34,979 nt of DNA, taken from Acidobacteriota bacterium (GTDB taxonomy: Bacteria; Acidobacteriota; Vicinamibacteria; Vicinamibacterales; 2-12-FULL-66-21). The position numbers and the translations under genes were made by a program. The stretch covers positions 9,567-44,545 of the forward strand of contig JAIVJE010000292.1 in the NCBI GenBank assembly GCA_020200195.1. The letters run 5' to 3'. This document shows, one piece after another, positions 1 to 9,374 of the stretch. The notes under the pieces are model-generated. The model was not told where the DNA came from, did no database searches, and saw only the letters and a program-made list of their open reading frames with translations. Numbering within the stretch: the stretch's first letter is position 1; each line of letters opens with the position of its first letter.

Positions 1-173
1 GAGACCAACAGCCCCCGCTGTACGAGCCGCTGGAGGACCTTCGCCATCAACTCGATGGGAATGTTGTACTCCTCCGCGATCTCACGGGCGCTCGCGGAGG
101 CTGCGTCGGGGCGCACCGCGAGGTGCTTCATGGCGATGAGCGCGTAATCGGCCTTCTTAGATAGTCGAAGCAT
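1..173 (-). CDS. Rrf2-family transcriptional regulator, N-terminal part (cut by window edge)
   Basis: The first 57 codons can be read leftwards from the ATG at 173, beginning MLRLSKKADYALIAMKHLAV. This is the typical start of Rrf2/IscR/SufR-type winged-helix regulators (S-K-x-A-DYA-L). It is followed by a helix-turn-helix with A-S-A-R-E-I-A and a recognition-helix region ending L-x-K-V-L-Q-R-L. The rest, including any Fe-S-binding cysteines, lies outside the window. It follows sufT on the same strand with a 46-bp gap, so it is the distal gene of the SUF operon. Rrf2 regulators in such operons usually sense Fe-S status and repress suf, so feedback control is a reasonable inference. An AGGA motif lies upstream of the start. 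Confidence 0.88.
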   Translation of the reverse strand, partial: MLRLSKKADYALIAMKHLAVRPDAASASAREIAEEYNIPIELMAKVLQRLVQRGLLV

Positions 174-196
174 GGGGGCATCCTGTTTCCAGAGAC

Positions 197-224
197 GTGC
201 AACGTTCAGCGTGCAACGTTCACC
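197..224. repeat. Short tandem repeat, 14-bp unit made of two related heptads
   Basis: The 13-base word CGTGCAACGTTCA occurs at 196-208 and again at 210-222, a 14-bp period. Read as heptads it is GTGCAAC, GTTCAGC, GTGCAAC, GTTCACC, which all fit GTkCArC or nearly so. It lies in the gap between sufT and the Rrf2 gene and includes the sufT stop codon at 220-222. It contains AACGTT twice, so it could also be a regulator site, but the 7-bp period matches the other arrays in this window. Confidence 0.6.
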
Positions 225-615
225 ACATTCCCAGCTGGAGCTTCGCGGCGTCGGACATCCTGTCCTTCGTCCAGGCCGGCTCCCAGACGACATCGACCTT
301 GGCGTCCGAGACGCCGGGGACCGCCTTCACTTTCGTCGCGACTTCCACCGGCAGCGACTGTGCGGCAGGACACCCGGGCGCGGTGAGCGTCATGCGGATG
401 CCGGCGACGCCCGCGCTGTCCACGATGACGTCGTACACGAGCCCGAGCTCCCAGATGTTGACCGGAATCTCCGGGTCGAACACGGTGGAAATTGCAGCAA
501 TGATCTTCGATTTCAGTGCTGCGGTGTTCGTGGCATCCGGGACGAGCGCCGCGGTTTCCGTCCCGGACGCCGGTGGCTCTGGCGTTTCCGTGGGTGCCAT
601 CGGCAGCGGTTTCAT
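220..615 (-). CDS. sufT: SUF-associated DUF59/MIP18-family Fe-S assembly factor (SufT)
   Basis: 131 aa. After about 35 Pro/Ala/Thr-rich residues comes a single DUF59 domain: D-P-E-I-P-V-N-I-W-E-L-G-L-V-Y-D at about 47-62, then L-T-A-P-G-C-P with the conserved reactive Cys82. The C-terminal V-W-E-P-A-W-x-x-D-R-M-S is typical of the SUF-linked subgroup. Family members help mature Fe-S proteins, probably by carrying clusters to targets. The ATG overlaps the sufU stop by 4 bp (ATGA), so the two are translationally coupled. The low-complexity N-terminus is unusual in length, but no alternative start is better supported. Confidence 0.88.
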   Translation of the reverse strand: MKPLPMAPTETPEPPASGTETAALVPDATNTAALKSKIIAAISTVFDPEIPVNIWELGLVYDVIVDSAGVAGIRMTLTAPGCPAAQSLPVEVATKVKAVPGVSDAKVDVVWEPAWTKDRMSDAAKLQLGMW

Positions 616-1055
616 TCAGTGCTCGCCTTCTCGTTTCGCTCCAGCGCGGCCTTCAGCGTGTGCCACGCGAGGCTCGCGCACTTCACCCGTACGGGAAACT
701 CACGCACGCCGGCAAATACGGACAGTTTGCCGAGATCCTCCACCGCGCGATCCGGAGGCGTCGTCACCATCTGGTGGAACCGGGCGAACAGCGACTGCGC
801 CGCGCCGACGGTCTGCCCCTTCACCGCGTCGGTCATCAGCGACGCCGAGGCCTTCGAGATAGCGCAGCCCGATCCTTGAAACGCCACGTCGGCGATTACG
901 TCGCCATCGATGGCCAGGAACAGGTTCAGGCGATCGCCGCACAAGGGGTTGAAACCTTCCGCGTGATGGCTCGCCTGCTCCAGCACGCGGAAGTTCCGCG
1001 GGCGCCGGTTGTGATCCAGGATGACCTCCTGGTACAGGTCGCTGAGGTCGCCCAT
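612..1055 (-). CDS. sufU: Fe-S assembly sulfurtransferase/scaffold SufU
   Basis: 147 aa IscU-fold protein that takes sulfur from the SufS persulfide. It starts with the family hallmark L-Y-Q-E-V-I-L-D-H. The three conserved cysteines are Cys39 (N-P-L-C-G-D, with Asp41), Cys64 (G-S-G-C-A-I-S) and Cys126 (R-V-K-C-A-S-L-A-W). Between the second and third cysteines there is extra sequence compared with IscU, as in the SufU type, whose Cys/Asp set binds zinc. The first base of the start codon overlaps the end of sufS (TGATG). No sufE is present, consistent with SufU being the SufS partner. Confidence 0.94.
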   Translation of the reverse strand: MGDLSDLYQEVILDHNRRPRNFRVLEQASHHAEGFNPLCGDRLNLFLAIDGDVIADVAFQGSGCAISKASASLMTDAVKGQTVGAAQSLFARFHQMVTTPPDRAVEDLGKLSVFAGVREFPVRVKCASLAWHTLKAALERNEKASTE

Positions 1056-2293
1056 CAGGCGAACACCTCGCGCACCCGCCCGAGTGCGCGCACCAGTGCG
1101 TCCACATCATCGCGCGTGTTGTACATCGCGAGCGATGCGCGCGCGGTGGCCGGCACGCCGAACCGGTCCATGACCGGCTGGGCGCAGTGATGGCCCGTCC
1201 GTATCGCCACACCCTCCCGATCCACGATGGTGCCGATGTCGTGCGGATGCACGCCGTCCATGACGAACGAGAGGATGCTTGCCTTGTGCGCCGCTGTGCC
1301 GATCATCCGGATGCCCGGGATCGCGGTCAGCGCTTCGGTGCCGTACGCCAGCAGGTCCTGCTCGTGCCGCGCCGCGTTCTCGAGCCCGACCGAGGTGATG
1401 TAATCGAGCGCCGCGCCGAGTCCGATCGCACCAGCGATGTCCGGTGTGCCCGCCTCGAACTTATAGGGCAACACGTTCCAGGTCGACTTCTCGAACGTGA
1501 CGGACGCGATCATATCGCCGCCGCCGAGGAACGGCGGGAGGTCCGTCAGCACCGAGGCCTTCCCGTAAAGCACGCCGATGCCGGTCGGCCCGTACAGCTT
1601 GTGGCCGGTGGCGGCGTAGAAATCACAGTCGAGCGCCTGCACGTCGACAGGCATATGATATGCGGCTTGCGAACCGTCGAGTAGCACTGGAATCCCGTGT
1701 GCGTGCGCGATCCGGACGATCTCCGCAGCCGGGGTAATCGTGCCCAGCGCGTTCGACATGTGGGTGATCGCGACGAGCTTGGTGCGCGGTCCGAGCAGCG
1801 CTTCGAACGCGTCGAGCATCAGCTCGCCGCGGTCATCAATCGGCGCCACACGCAACCGGGCGCCCTGCCGCTCGCAGAGCAGCTGCCACGGCACGATGTT
1901 CGAGTGGTGTTCCATCGCGGAGATCACTACCTCATCGTCTTTTTGAACATGCTGCCGGCCGTACGCATGCGCCACGAGGTTGATGCTCTCGGTGGCGTTA
2001 CGGGTGAATACGATTTCGCGGGTCTCGCGCGCGTTGAAGAATACGCGGACTTTCACGCGGGCGCCCTCGTACGCTTCCGTCGCCACCTCGCTCAGCTCGT
2101 GCACCCCGCGGTGGACGTTGGCGTTGATTTCCGTGTAGTACCGGGTGATGGAGTCGATGACGACCTGGGGTTTCTGCGTGGTCGCCGCGTTATCAAGATA
2201 GACCAGCGGGCGGCCGCGCGCCTGGCGACGCAGCAACGGGAAGTCAGCGCGGACCTGCGCGACGTCGAATCCCGCCGCTACGACGGAGGTCAT
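1055..2293 (-). CDS. sufS: Cysteine desulfurase SufS
   Basis: 412 aa, a normal length for group II cysteine desulfurases. It removes sulfur from L-cysteine as an enzyme-bound persulfide and leaves alanine. The motifs are complete: Y-L-D-N-A-A-T-T near residue 32, A-M-E-H-H-S-N near 126, PLP lysine Lys232 in A-T-G-H-K-L-Y-G-P, and catalytic Cys370 in R-T-G-H-H-C-A-Q-P. The ATG at 2293 overlaps the sufD stop by 4 bp and the stop overlaps sufU by one base, so expression with the rest of the operon is clear. Confidence 0.96.
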   Translation of the reverse strand: MTSVVAAGFDVAQVRADFPLLRRQARGRPLVYLDNAATTQKPQVVIDSITRYYTEINANVHRGVHELSEVATEAYEGARVKVRVFFNARETREIVFTRNATESINLVAHAYGRQHVQKDDEVVISAMEHHSNIVPWQLLCERQGARLRVAPIDDRGELMLDAFEALLGPRTKLVAITHMSNALGTITPAAEIVRIAHAHGIPVLLDGSQAAYHMPVDVQALDCDFYAATGHKLYGPTGIGVLYGKASVLTDLPPFLGGGDMIASVTFEKSTWNVLPYKFEAGTPDIAGAIGLGAALDYITSVGLENAARHEQDLLAYGTEALTAIPGIRMIGTAAHKASILSFVMDGVHPHDIGTIVDREGVAIRTGHHCAQPVMDRFGVPATARASLAMYNTRDDVDALVRALGRVREVFA

Positions 2294-3575
2294 GCGGCGT
2301 CCGCCTCGGCGAGATCCTTGGCGAGCTGGGCGTAGAGCTCCGCTTCGAGCGCGATGCGAAGCGGTTCGACCTTGACGCGATCCAGGATGTCACCGGCAAA
2401 GGCGTGAATCAGCATGTCCCGCGCTTCGGCGAACGTCAGGCCGCGGGCTTGCAGATAGAAGAGTGCGTCGTCGTCCAGCTGACCGATCGCCGCCCCATGC
2501 GTGCACTTCACATCGTCCGCAAAGATCTCGAGCTGGGGCTTGGTGTTGATCGATGCGGAATCGGACAACAGCAGAGCACGGTTCGTCTGTTTGGCGTCGG
2601 TCTTCTGAGCGTCCTGCCGCACGATGATTTTGCCGTTGAAGACCGCCTTGGCGCGGCCGCCCAGGATGCCCTTGTAGATTTCGTGACTCGGACAATGCGC
2701 CTTCGCATGGTCGATGGTCGTGTGGTTATCGACCAGGCGCTCGCCGTCGGCCAGGTACAGGCCGTTCAGCGTGCACTCAGCGCCCTCGCCGTCGAGGACG
2801 GCGAAGACGTCGTTGCGAACGATGCGGCCGCCCAGCGCGAACGAATGCGACGAGAAGTTGCTGCTGCGCGCCGCGTGGACGTGCATGCTGGCGACATGGA
2901 ACGCGTCAAGGCTCTCCTGCTGGACTTTGTAGTGATCCAGCACGGATTGGCGAAGTACGCATCTCCGTGAGCGCCGACGTACGTCTCCACGATCCTCGAC
3001 TGGCTGCGGTCGCCGGCGACAATCAACGCGCGCGGATGCGACATCGTCCCGGCGCCCGACGAGACGAACAGCAGTTGCAGAGGCTGTTCGACAACGACAC
3101 CTTCGGGAATGTACACGTATGCGCCATCCTGCGAGAGCGCCGTGTTCAGCGCCGTGAAGCCTCTGGCACCGAACTCGGCAAGCTGCCCCATGTACCGCGA
3201 GACGACGTCCGCATGCTCGGTCACCGCCGTGGAGAGCGACCCGACGCGGATGCCAGCCGGTAGACCCGCGACGCGCGACAGCTCCGAGATCACTTGACCA
3301 TTGAGAATGACAAGGCGGTGGGGGGCATCGCCATAGAGGAAAGCGTCGAGGTCATCAGCGCGCACGGCGGAGCCATCGGCGATCGTGAACTCGGCTGCGG
3401 CGATAGGCGACACGTTCGTGAACCGCCACTCCTCGTCACGGACGGTTGGGAAGCCAACAGCCGCGAACTTCGCCGCCGCGCGCTCACGCAGGTCCTGCAG
3501 CCACCGCGGTCCCCCCTGGGGCCGCTGTTCGAGCGCCGCCTGCCACGTCTGTCTCTTCTCCACAACTGGCGTCAT
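2290..3575 (-). pseudogene. sufD: SufD, Fe-S assembly scaffold subunit, broken by a one-base deletion
   Basis: Two overlapping reading frames together make one SufD. The upstream part (start 3575) carries the SufD N-terminus (R-D-E-E-W-R-F-T-N near residue 46) and the start of the beta-helix core, ending in G-D-A-Y-F-A-N-P. The downstream part, from about 2940, resumes at L-D-H-Y-K-V-Q-Q-E-S and runs to the stop at 2290 with normal C-terminal motifs (T-H-G-A-A-I-G). Adding one G (minus strand) at about 2942 restores N-P-V-L-D-H-Y-K, which fits the family. SufD partners SufB and SufC. Everything else in the operon is intact, so a sequencing or assembly error is as likely as real gene loss. Confidence 0.9.
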
Positions 3576-3587
3576 GTACCTCTCCGC

Positions 3588-4349
3588 CTACGCGCTCACC
3601 GGTTCGGCGCCGGTCTCAATCCAGCTGTAGCCCTTCTTCTCGAGCTCCAGCGCCAGCTCTTTGCCGCCGGATTTCACGATGCGGCCGCCGCTGAGCACGT
3701 GCACGTAGTCGGGCACGATGTAGTCGAGCAACCGCTGGTAGTGGGTGACGACGATAATCGCCCGATCGGGGGCGCGCATCGCGTTGACGCCGCGCGCGAC
3801 GAGCTTGAGCGCGTCGATGTCCAGCCCTGAATCCGTCTCGTCGAGCACCGCCAGCCTGGGTTCGAGCAGCGCCATCTGAAAGATCTCGTTGCGCTTTTTC
3901 TCGCCCCCTGAGAACCCTTCGTTGACCGCCCGGGTCAGCATGCTCTTGTCGATGTCCAGCAGCTCCGACCGCTGCTGGATCAACTGCATGAACTCCATCG
4001 CGTCGAGCTCCGGCTGTCCGCGGTGCTTCCGCATGGCGTTGACGGCCGCCTTGAGGAAGTAGGCGTTGTTGACGCCGGCGATTTCGACGGGATACTGGAA
4101 GGCCATGAACACGCCCTCGCGCGCGCGCTCGTCAGGATCCAGCTCCAGAAGGTCGCGTCCTTCATAGAGGACCGTGCCGCCCGTCACTTCGTAGTGAGGA
4201 TGGCCCGCCAGTGCGCGGGCGAGGGTGCTCTTGCCCGATCCGTTCGGACCCATGATGGCGTGGACTTCGCCCGCGTCGACGTGAAGGTCGACGCCTTTCA
4301 GGATCTCCTTTCCTTCCGCCCGAACCTGCAGATTCTTGATCTCAAGCAT
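3588..4349 (-). CDS. sufC: Fe-S assembly ATPase SufC
   Basis: 253 aa ABC-type ATPase, cytosolic and without a membrane partner. It shows Walker A G-P-N-G-S-G-K-S-T at 34-42, Q-loop context F-Q-Y-P-V-E-I, an ABC signature of the SufC type (N-E-G-F-S-G-G-E-K-K-R), Walker B A-V-L-D-E-T-D-S-G-L-D and switch histidine T-H-Y. All are characteristic of SufC, which powers remodelling of the SufB-SufD scaffold. It lies 32 bp after sufB and 12 bp before sufD. Confidence 0.97.
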   Translation of the reverse strand: MLEIKNLQVRAEGKEILKGVDLHVDAGEVHAIMGPNGSGKSTLARALAGHPHYEVTGGTVLYEGRDLLELDPDERAREGVFMAFQYPVEIAGVNNAYFLKAAVNAMRKHRGQPELDAMEFMQLIQQRSELLDIDKSMLTRAVNEGFSGGEKKRNEIFQMALLEPRLAVLDETDSGLDIDALKLVARGVNAMRAPDRAIIVVTHYQRLLDYIVPDYVHVLSGGRIVKSGGKELALELEKKGYSWIETGAEPVSA

Positions 4350-4381
4350 TGCGTGCGATTCCTCCGGCTGCCTTCAGCCGC

Positions 4382-5827
<1,446 letters not shown>

Positions 5828-5828
5828 T

Positions 5829-5870
5829 GGAAGCTTCCAGCTGGCAGCTACCGGCTCCCAGCAGCCAGGT
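5829..5870. repeat. Degenerate heptad tandem repeat between sufA and sufB
   Basis: Consecutive heptads read GGAAGCT, TCCAGCT, GGCAGCT, ACCGGCT, CCCAGCA, GCCAGGT: six units close to nCCAGCT in strict 7-bp register. The array sits immediately upstream of the sufB start on the transcribed strand. No coding potential is apparent. Confidence 0.6.
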
Positions 5871-5902
5871 GACGTCTGGACGCTGAAACCGGAAGCGGGG
5901 CA

Positions 5903-6229
5903 CTACACGCTGAACGACGTACCGCACCCGCACGAGCTCTTCGCGTTCGGGTTGTTGAAGATGAAACCCTTGCTCACCAGGCTCATGTCGTAGTCGAGCG
6001 TCGTGCCCTGAAGGAACCGGTAGCTCTTCGGGTCGACGAACACTCTGGACCCCTCGGGTCCCTCGAATACCTGGTCCCCCTCGCGCGGGCCGGGCTCCCA
6101 CGCGAAGGTATAACTCAACCCCGAACAGCCCCCGGCCTTGATGCCGATGCGCAAACCCCCGTCAATCAGCCCATTTTTCATGGTCATCTTGCGGATGAGC
6201 TTGTCGGCGTTGTCGCTGATTTGGAGCAC
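5903..6229 (-). CDS. sufA: A-type Fe-S carrier protein (SufA/ErpA/IscA family)
   Basis: 108 aa HesB-like domain covering the whole protein. The three cluster-binding cysteines are present: Cys35 in K-A-G-G-C-S-G-L and Cys100/Cys102 in S-S-C-G-C-G-T-S-F at the C-terminus. These proteins take clusters from the SufBCD scaffold and hand them to apo-proteins. It is the first SUF gene of the run. Only 43 bp separate it from the stop of moeB upstream on the same strand, so it may be co-transcribed with moeB or use a promoter in that gap. ErpA is an equally good subfamily label. Confidence 0.93.
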   Translation of the reverse strand: MLQISDNADKLIRKMTMKNGLIDGGLRIGIKAGGCSGLSYTFAWEPGPREGDQVFEGPEGSRVFVDPKSYRFLQGTTLDYDMSLVSKGFIFNNPNAKSSCGCGTSFSV

Positions 6230-6250
6230 GGTCCCCTCGCCCTGGCGAAA

Positions 6251-6274
6251 CTACGACCAGAACAGTCCTATATT
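6251..6274 (-). promoter_or_regulatory. Candidate suf promoter/Rrf2-type operator
   Basis: In the 43-bp gap before sufA the minus strand carries TAATATAGGACT followed by an imperfect inverted partner GGTCGTAG, including a GAC-N7-GTC pair. The left half resembles the ATA-n-n-GACT half of IscR type-1 sites, and TAATAT could be a -10 element. The right half is a poor match, so this is a suggestion based on position and partial similarity. Confidence 0.3.
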
Positions 6275-7395
6275 AGTATTTCGGCTGGGTAGGATCAACC
6301 TGCTCGATCCACGCGAGGACACCGCCGGTCAGGTTCCGCGCGTGGGTGACCCCCCGCTCGTGCAGGAACGCCACGGCGCGTGCGCTGCGTCCGCCAGACT
6401 TGCAATAGACGACGACCTCAGCTTGTGGATTCAGATCGGCCCACCGGTAAGGCAGCTCTGCCATCGGAATGGAGAGCGATCCAGGAATGCTGCAGATCCG
6501 GATTTCGTGCGGCTCGCGCACATCGACGAGGACCGGTGGAGTTCCGGCACCGATGCGGGTACTGAGCTCGGTCACCGTCATGTCTCGCCCGGGAGCGGGA
6601 GCACAGTAGTTTTCGATCTCGCGCAGCTCCCGGATCGTTCGGTGCAGCCCGCACGCCGGACAGTCGGGATCCCTTCGCAGCCTGATCTCGCGGAAACGCA
6701 TGCGCAGCGCGTCATAGATCAGGAGCCGTCCGATAAGCGGTTCGCCGATGCCGAGAATGACCTTGATCGTTTCAGTGGCCTGAATCGTCCCGATGACGCC
6801 CGGCAGCACTCCCAGCACTCCACCCTCTGCGCAGCTCGGCACGATCCCCGGCGGCGGCGGCTCCGGATGCAAGCATCGATAACAAGGGCCGTCGGCTGAT
6901 GCGAATACCGACGCCTGCCCTTCGAAGCGGAAGATGCTGCCGTAGACATTCGGTCGTCCCGCCACCACGCATGCGTCGTTGACGAGATAGCGCGTTGGGA
7001 AATTGTCCGTACCATCCACGATGATGTCGTACGCGGAGACCAGCTCTATCCCATTCGCGGCCTGAAACGCGCGGTCATGGAGCTCGAGGTGGACCTCAGG
7101 GTTGATGGACTTCAACCTCGACCGCGCCGATTCAAGCTTCGGGCGGCCGACGTCGTCGGTCCCATGAAGGATTTGCCGGTGTAGATTGCTCAGGTCGACG
7201 GCGTCGAAGTCTACAATCCCGAGTGTGCCGACGCCGGCAGCGGCAAGATAGAGCGCGGCCGGCGAGCCGAGACCTCCGGCACCGATGCACAAGACGCGCC
7301 GCCTTGAGCCGCTGCTGGCCGTTCTCTCCCACTTCGGGGAGCGCCAGATGCCGGCTATACCGAACCAGTTCGTCCGGCGAAAACTCGTCAGCCAT
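6273..7395 (-). pseudogene. moeB: MoeB/ThiF-type adenylyltransferase with C-terminal rhodanese domain, one-base frameshift near the N-terminus
   Basis: This enzyme adenylates the C-terminal glycine of sulfur-carrier proteins (MoaD/ThiS type) for sulfur transfer. The N-terminus from ATG 7395 (GAGG ribosome site) reads S-P-D-E-L-V-R-Y-S-R-H-L, then the frame shifts at about 7297-7302. In the shifted frame follow V-L-C-I-G-A-G-G-L-G-S-P (nucleotide loop), V-D-L-S-N-L-H-R-Q-I-L and D-G-T-D-N-F-P-T-R-Y. A CxxC zinc pair (C-P-A-C-G near 230) and a rhodanese domain with active loop V-Y-C-K-S-G-G-R-S-A follow. One added base restores A-A-R-V-L-C-I-G. It may be an assembly error. A role in sulfur handling fits the SUF neighbours. 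Confidence 0.88.
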
Positions 7396-7456
7396 ACCGT
7401 CCTCATCATTGTCCGCTGTTTCAATCACCGGAGGTTTCGCCTAAACTTCGTCTATC

Positions 7457-8956
7457 GTGGATCTCAGCTCGTTGTCCCCGGTTCTGGCCGGCTTGGCCCT
7501 GGGTCTCGGGGTGGGCACGGTCATGTGGGTCGTCGCGTTGCGGCGACGGTCCGCGGAGCTTCGCGGGGAGCTTGCCGCCCGGGAGGAGGCGTTGGCGCGG
7601 CTGCACCAGGATCTCGCCTCGGCCCGTGAGGCGGGGGCCCGGCTGGGCGCTGAACTCGCAGCTCATCGCCAGTCGTCCGCCGAGAAACTTGCGGTGCTGC
7701 AAGGGGCGGAGGCCAGACTACGCGAGGCGTTCTCGGCGCTGTCGTCCGACGCGCTGAAACAGAACAACGAGTCATTCCTGCAGCTTGCGCGCGCTTCTCT
7801 CGGCGAGTTTCAGAAGACCGCGTCGATGGACCTCGACGGCCGGCACAAAGCAATCGAAACCCTCGTGCTCCCGCTCCGGGACTCGCTGACGAAGGTTGAC
7901 ACGAAGCTGCAGGAAGTCGAGCGCGGCCGTGCAACGTCGCAGGCCCAGCTCTCCGAACAGCTCCGATCGCTGACGCAATCCCAGCAGGTGCTGCAGTCCG
8001 AGACGAGCCGACTGTCGCGCGCGCTGCGCTCGCCCAACGTCCGCGGGCAATGGGGTGAACTGCAGTTGCGCCGTGTCCTCGAAACCGCCGGTATGGTGGA
8101 GGGCAGCCACTACGAGATCAAGGAGTCGGCGCGGGTCGACGAGAGCCGGCTGACGCCGGACGTCCTTGTCAGGCTTCCAGGGGGAAAAAACGTCGTCGTG
8201 GACGCGAAAGTGCCGCTGACCGCATACCTCGACGCCGGCGATCTCGATGACGACGCGCTGCGCGAGGTGAAGCTTCGGGACCATGCCAGGCAGGTCAGGG
8301 ATCACGTCGTCAGGCTCGGCAACAAAACGTACTGGGCCCACTTCCAGCCCGCGCCCGATATCGTCGTGATGTTCGTGCCCGGTGAGGCGCTGCTGCACGC
8401 CGCGATGCAGCACGACACCGCGCTGCTGGAGTTCAGCATGGCACGGGGCGTGATGCTTGCGAGTCCGCTGACGCTGGTCGCGCTGCTACGCGCAATTGCC
8501 TACGGCTGGCAGCAGGAGACGATCGCGAAGAATGCGCAGGAGATCAGCGAGCTGGGCCGCAACTTGTACGACCGGATCGCGAAACTCGCCGAACACTTCG
8601 AAAGCGTCGGCAAGAGCCTGGCGAAGGCGGTGCAGTCGTACAACAGCGCCGTCGGAACGCTCGAGAGCCGCGTGCTCGTAACGGCGCGGCGCCTGAAGGA
8701 CAAAGGCGTGACGGCAACGGAGGAGTTCCCGGAGCTCGAGACGATTGATCAGACGCCGCGGGCGCTCGGGGCCGCCGAATTGACCGGCCTGTTCGAGGAC
8801 GTGCCTGGTGACGGGACCGTGCTGAAGGAATGGTCTTTCAGATCGAATCTCACGCCGCTGACCGACGTCGCACCCGAGCCGACCGCGAGATCGAGTAACT
8901 CGCCGACGCGCGGCAGGTCATCCACTCGCACCTCGACGCTGTTTCGCGCGACATAG
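7457..8956 (+). CDS. rmuC: DNA recombination protein RmuC homologue, 3' end probably altered
   Basis: Starts at GTG 7457. Residues about 7-28 are a hydrophobic anchor, 30-200 are Ala/Gln/Arg/Glu-rich coiled coil, and 190-430 form the RmuC nuclease-like domain. Motifs include S-P-N-V-R-G-Q-W-G-E, D-V-L-V-R-L-P-G-G-K, V-V-V-D-A-K-V-P-L-T-A-Y and M-F-V-P-G-E-A. RmuC limits inversions at inverted repeats in E. coli. Family similarity fades at P-E-L-E-T-I-D-Q-T-P-R-A-L near 8770. The remaining roughly 60 codons lie antisense to the SIMPL gene and look non-native. The 208-bp convergent overlap suggests a deletion joined the two 3' ends. Confidence 0.88.
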   Translation: MDLSSLSPVLAGLALGLGVGTVMWVVALRRRSAELRGELAAREEALARLHQDLASAREAGARLGAELAAHRQSSAEKLAVLQGAEARLREAFSALSSDALKQNNESFLQLARASLGEFQKTASMDLDGRHKAIETLVLPLRDSLTKVDTKLQEVERGRATSQAQLSEQLRSLTQSQQVLQSETSRLSRALRSPNVRGQWGELQLRRVLETAGMVEGSHYEIKESARVDESRLTPDVLVRLPGGKNVVVDAKVPLTAYLDAGDLDDDALREVKLRDHARQVRDHVVRLGNKTYWAHFQPAPDIVVMFVPGEALLHAAMQHDTALLEFSMARGVMLASPLTLVALLRAIAYGWQQETIAKNAQEISELGRNLYDRIAKLAEHFESVGKSLAKAVQSYNSAVGTLESRVLVTARRLKDKGVTATEEFPELETIDQTPRALGAAELTGLFEDVPGDGTVLKEWSFRSNLTPLTDVAPEPTARSSNSPTRGRSSTRTSTLFRAT

Positions 8957-9282
8957 CCGCGCAGCGTCTGACGGCCGTTTACGTAGTCGTACTCCGGTTG
9001 CAGATCGTACGAGGACGTTTTGAGCGCGTCGGGCGGTATCCCGGCGCCCTTCAGATTCTGCATGACGGCCGCCATTGCGTCCGCGTTGAGCCGCTGCGCT
9101 TCACGCGGGCTGCGGGCCCGCGACTCCGCTGTGATCGACACCCACGCACGGTCCGGCGCGCGTTTGACGATGGCTTGGCCGGCGGTCACGATGACGGGCC
9201 CTTCAGGGGTTACCGGGGCCTGCGCCCAGGCGGACGCCACAGCGAACGACCAGATCACGACCGCAGCGACGGTACGGTACAC
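8749..9282 (-). CDS. SIMPL-domain (DUF541) exported protein, C-terminus truncated or replaced
   Basis: Start chosen at GTG 9282, four bases after a perfect AGGAGG; the ATG at 9333 lies inside a tandem repeat. A signal peptide (A-A-V-V-I-W-S-F-A-V-A-S-A-W-A) is followed by a SIMPL domain: R-A-W-V-S-I-T-A-E-S, L-K-T-S-S-Y-D-L-Q-P-E-Y-D-Y, G-Y-V-A-R-N-S-V-E-V-R and S-G-V-R-F-D-L-K-D. The family normally continues with a further roughly 65-residue helix-strand segment after that point. Here the frame instead runs antisense into rmuC and stops. The protein is periplasmic or surface-exposed. SIMPL function is poorly known. Confidence 0.8.
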   Translation of the reverse strand: MYRTVAAVVIWSFAVASAWAQAPVTPEGPVIVTAGQAIVKRAPDRAWVSITAESRARSPREAQRLNADAMAAVMQNLKGAGIPPDALKTSSYDLQPEYDYVNGRQTLRGYVARNSVEVRVDDLPRVGELLDLAVGSGATSVSGVRFDLKDHSFSTVPSPGTSSNRPVNSAAPSARGV

Positions 9283-9302
9283 GCGACCTCCTACATACAC
9301 TT

Positions 9303-9358
9303 CACGGGTGGTTCCGCACGAATGGTTCTGCACGAGTGGTTCCGCACGAGTGGTTCCG
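9303..9358. repeat. Four tandem copies of a 14-bp unit
   Basis: Four units in perfect register at 9303-9316, 9317-9330, 9331-9344 and 9345-9358. The consensus is CACGAGTGGTTCCG, with three substitutions in total in the first two copies and none in the last two. It lies between the SIMPL gene and the end of the next minus-strand gene, 20 bp upstream of the chosen SIMPL start. No flanking inverted repeats or spacers are present, so it is not a CRISPR array. Confidence 0.85.
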
Positions 9359-9374
9359 TATTCATGCTCACTAC

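Noticed and set aside
9303..9358. Possible CRISPR array
   Set aside because: Units of 14 bp are directly adjacent with no spacers and there are no cas genes.
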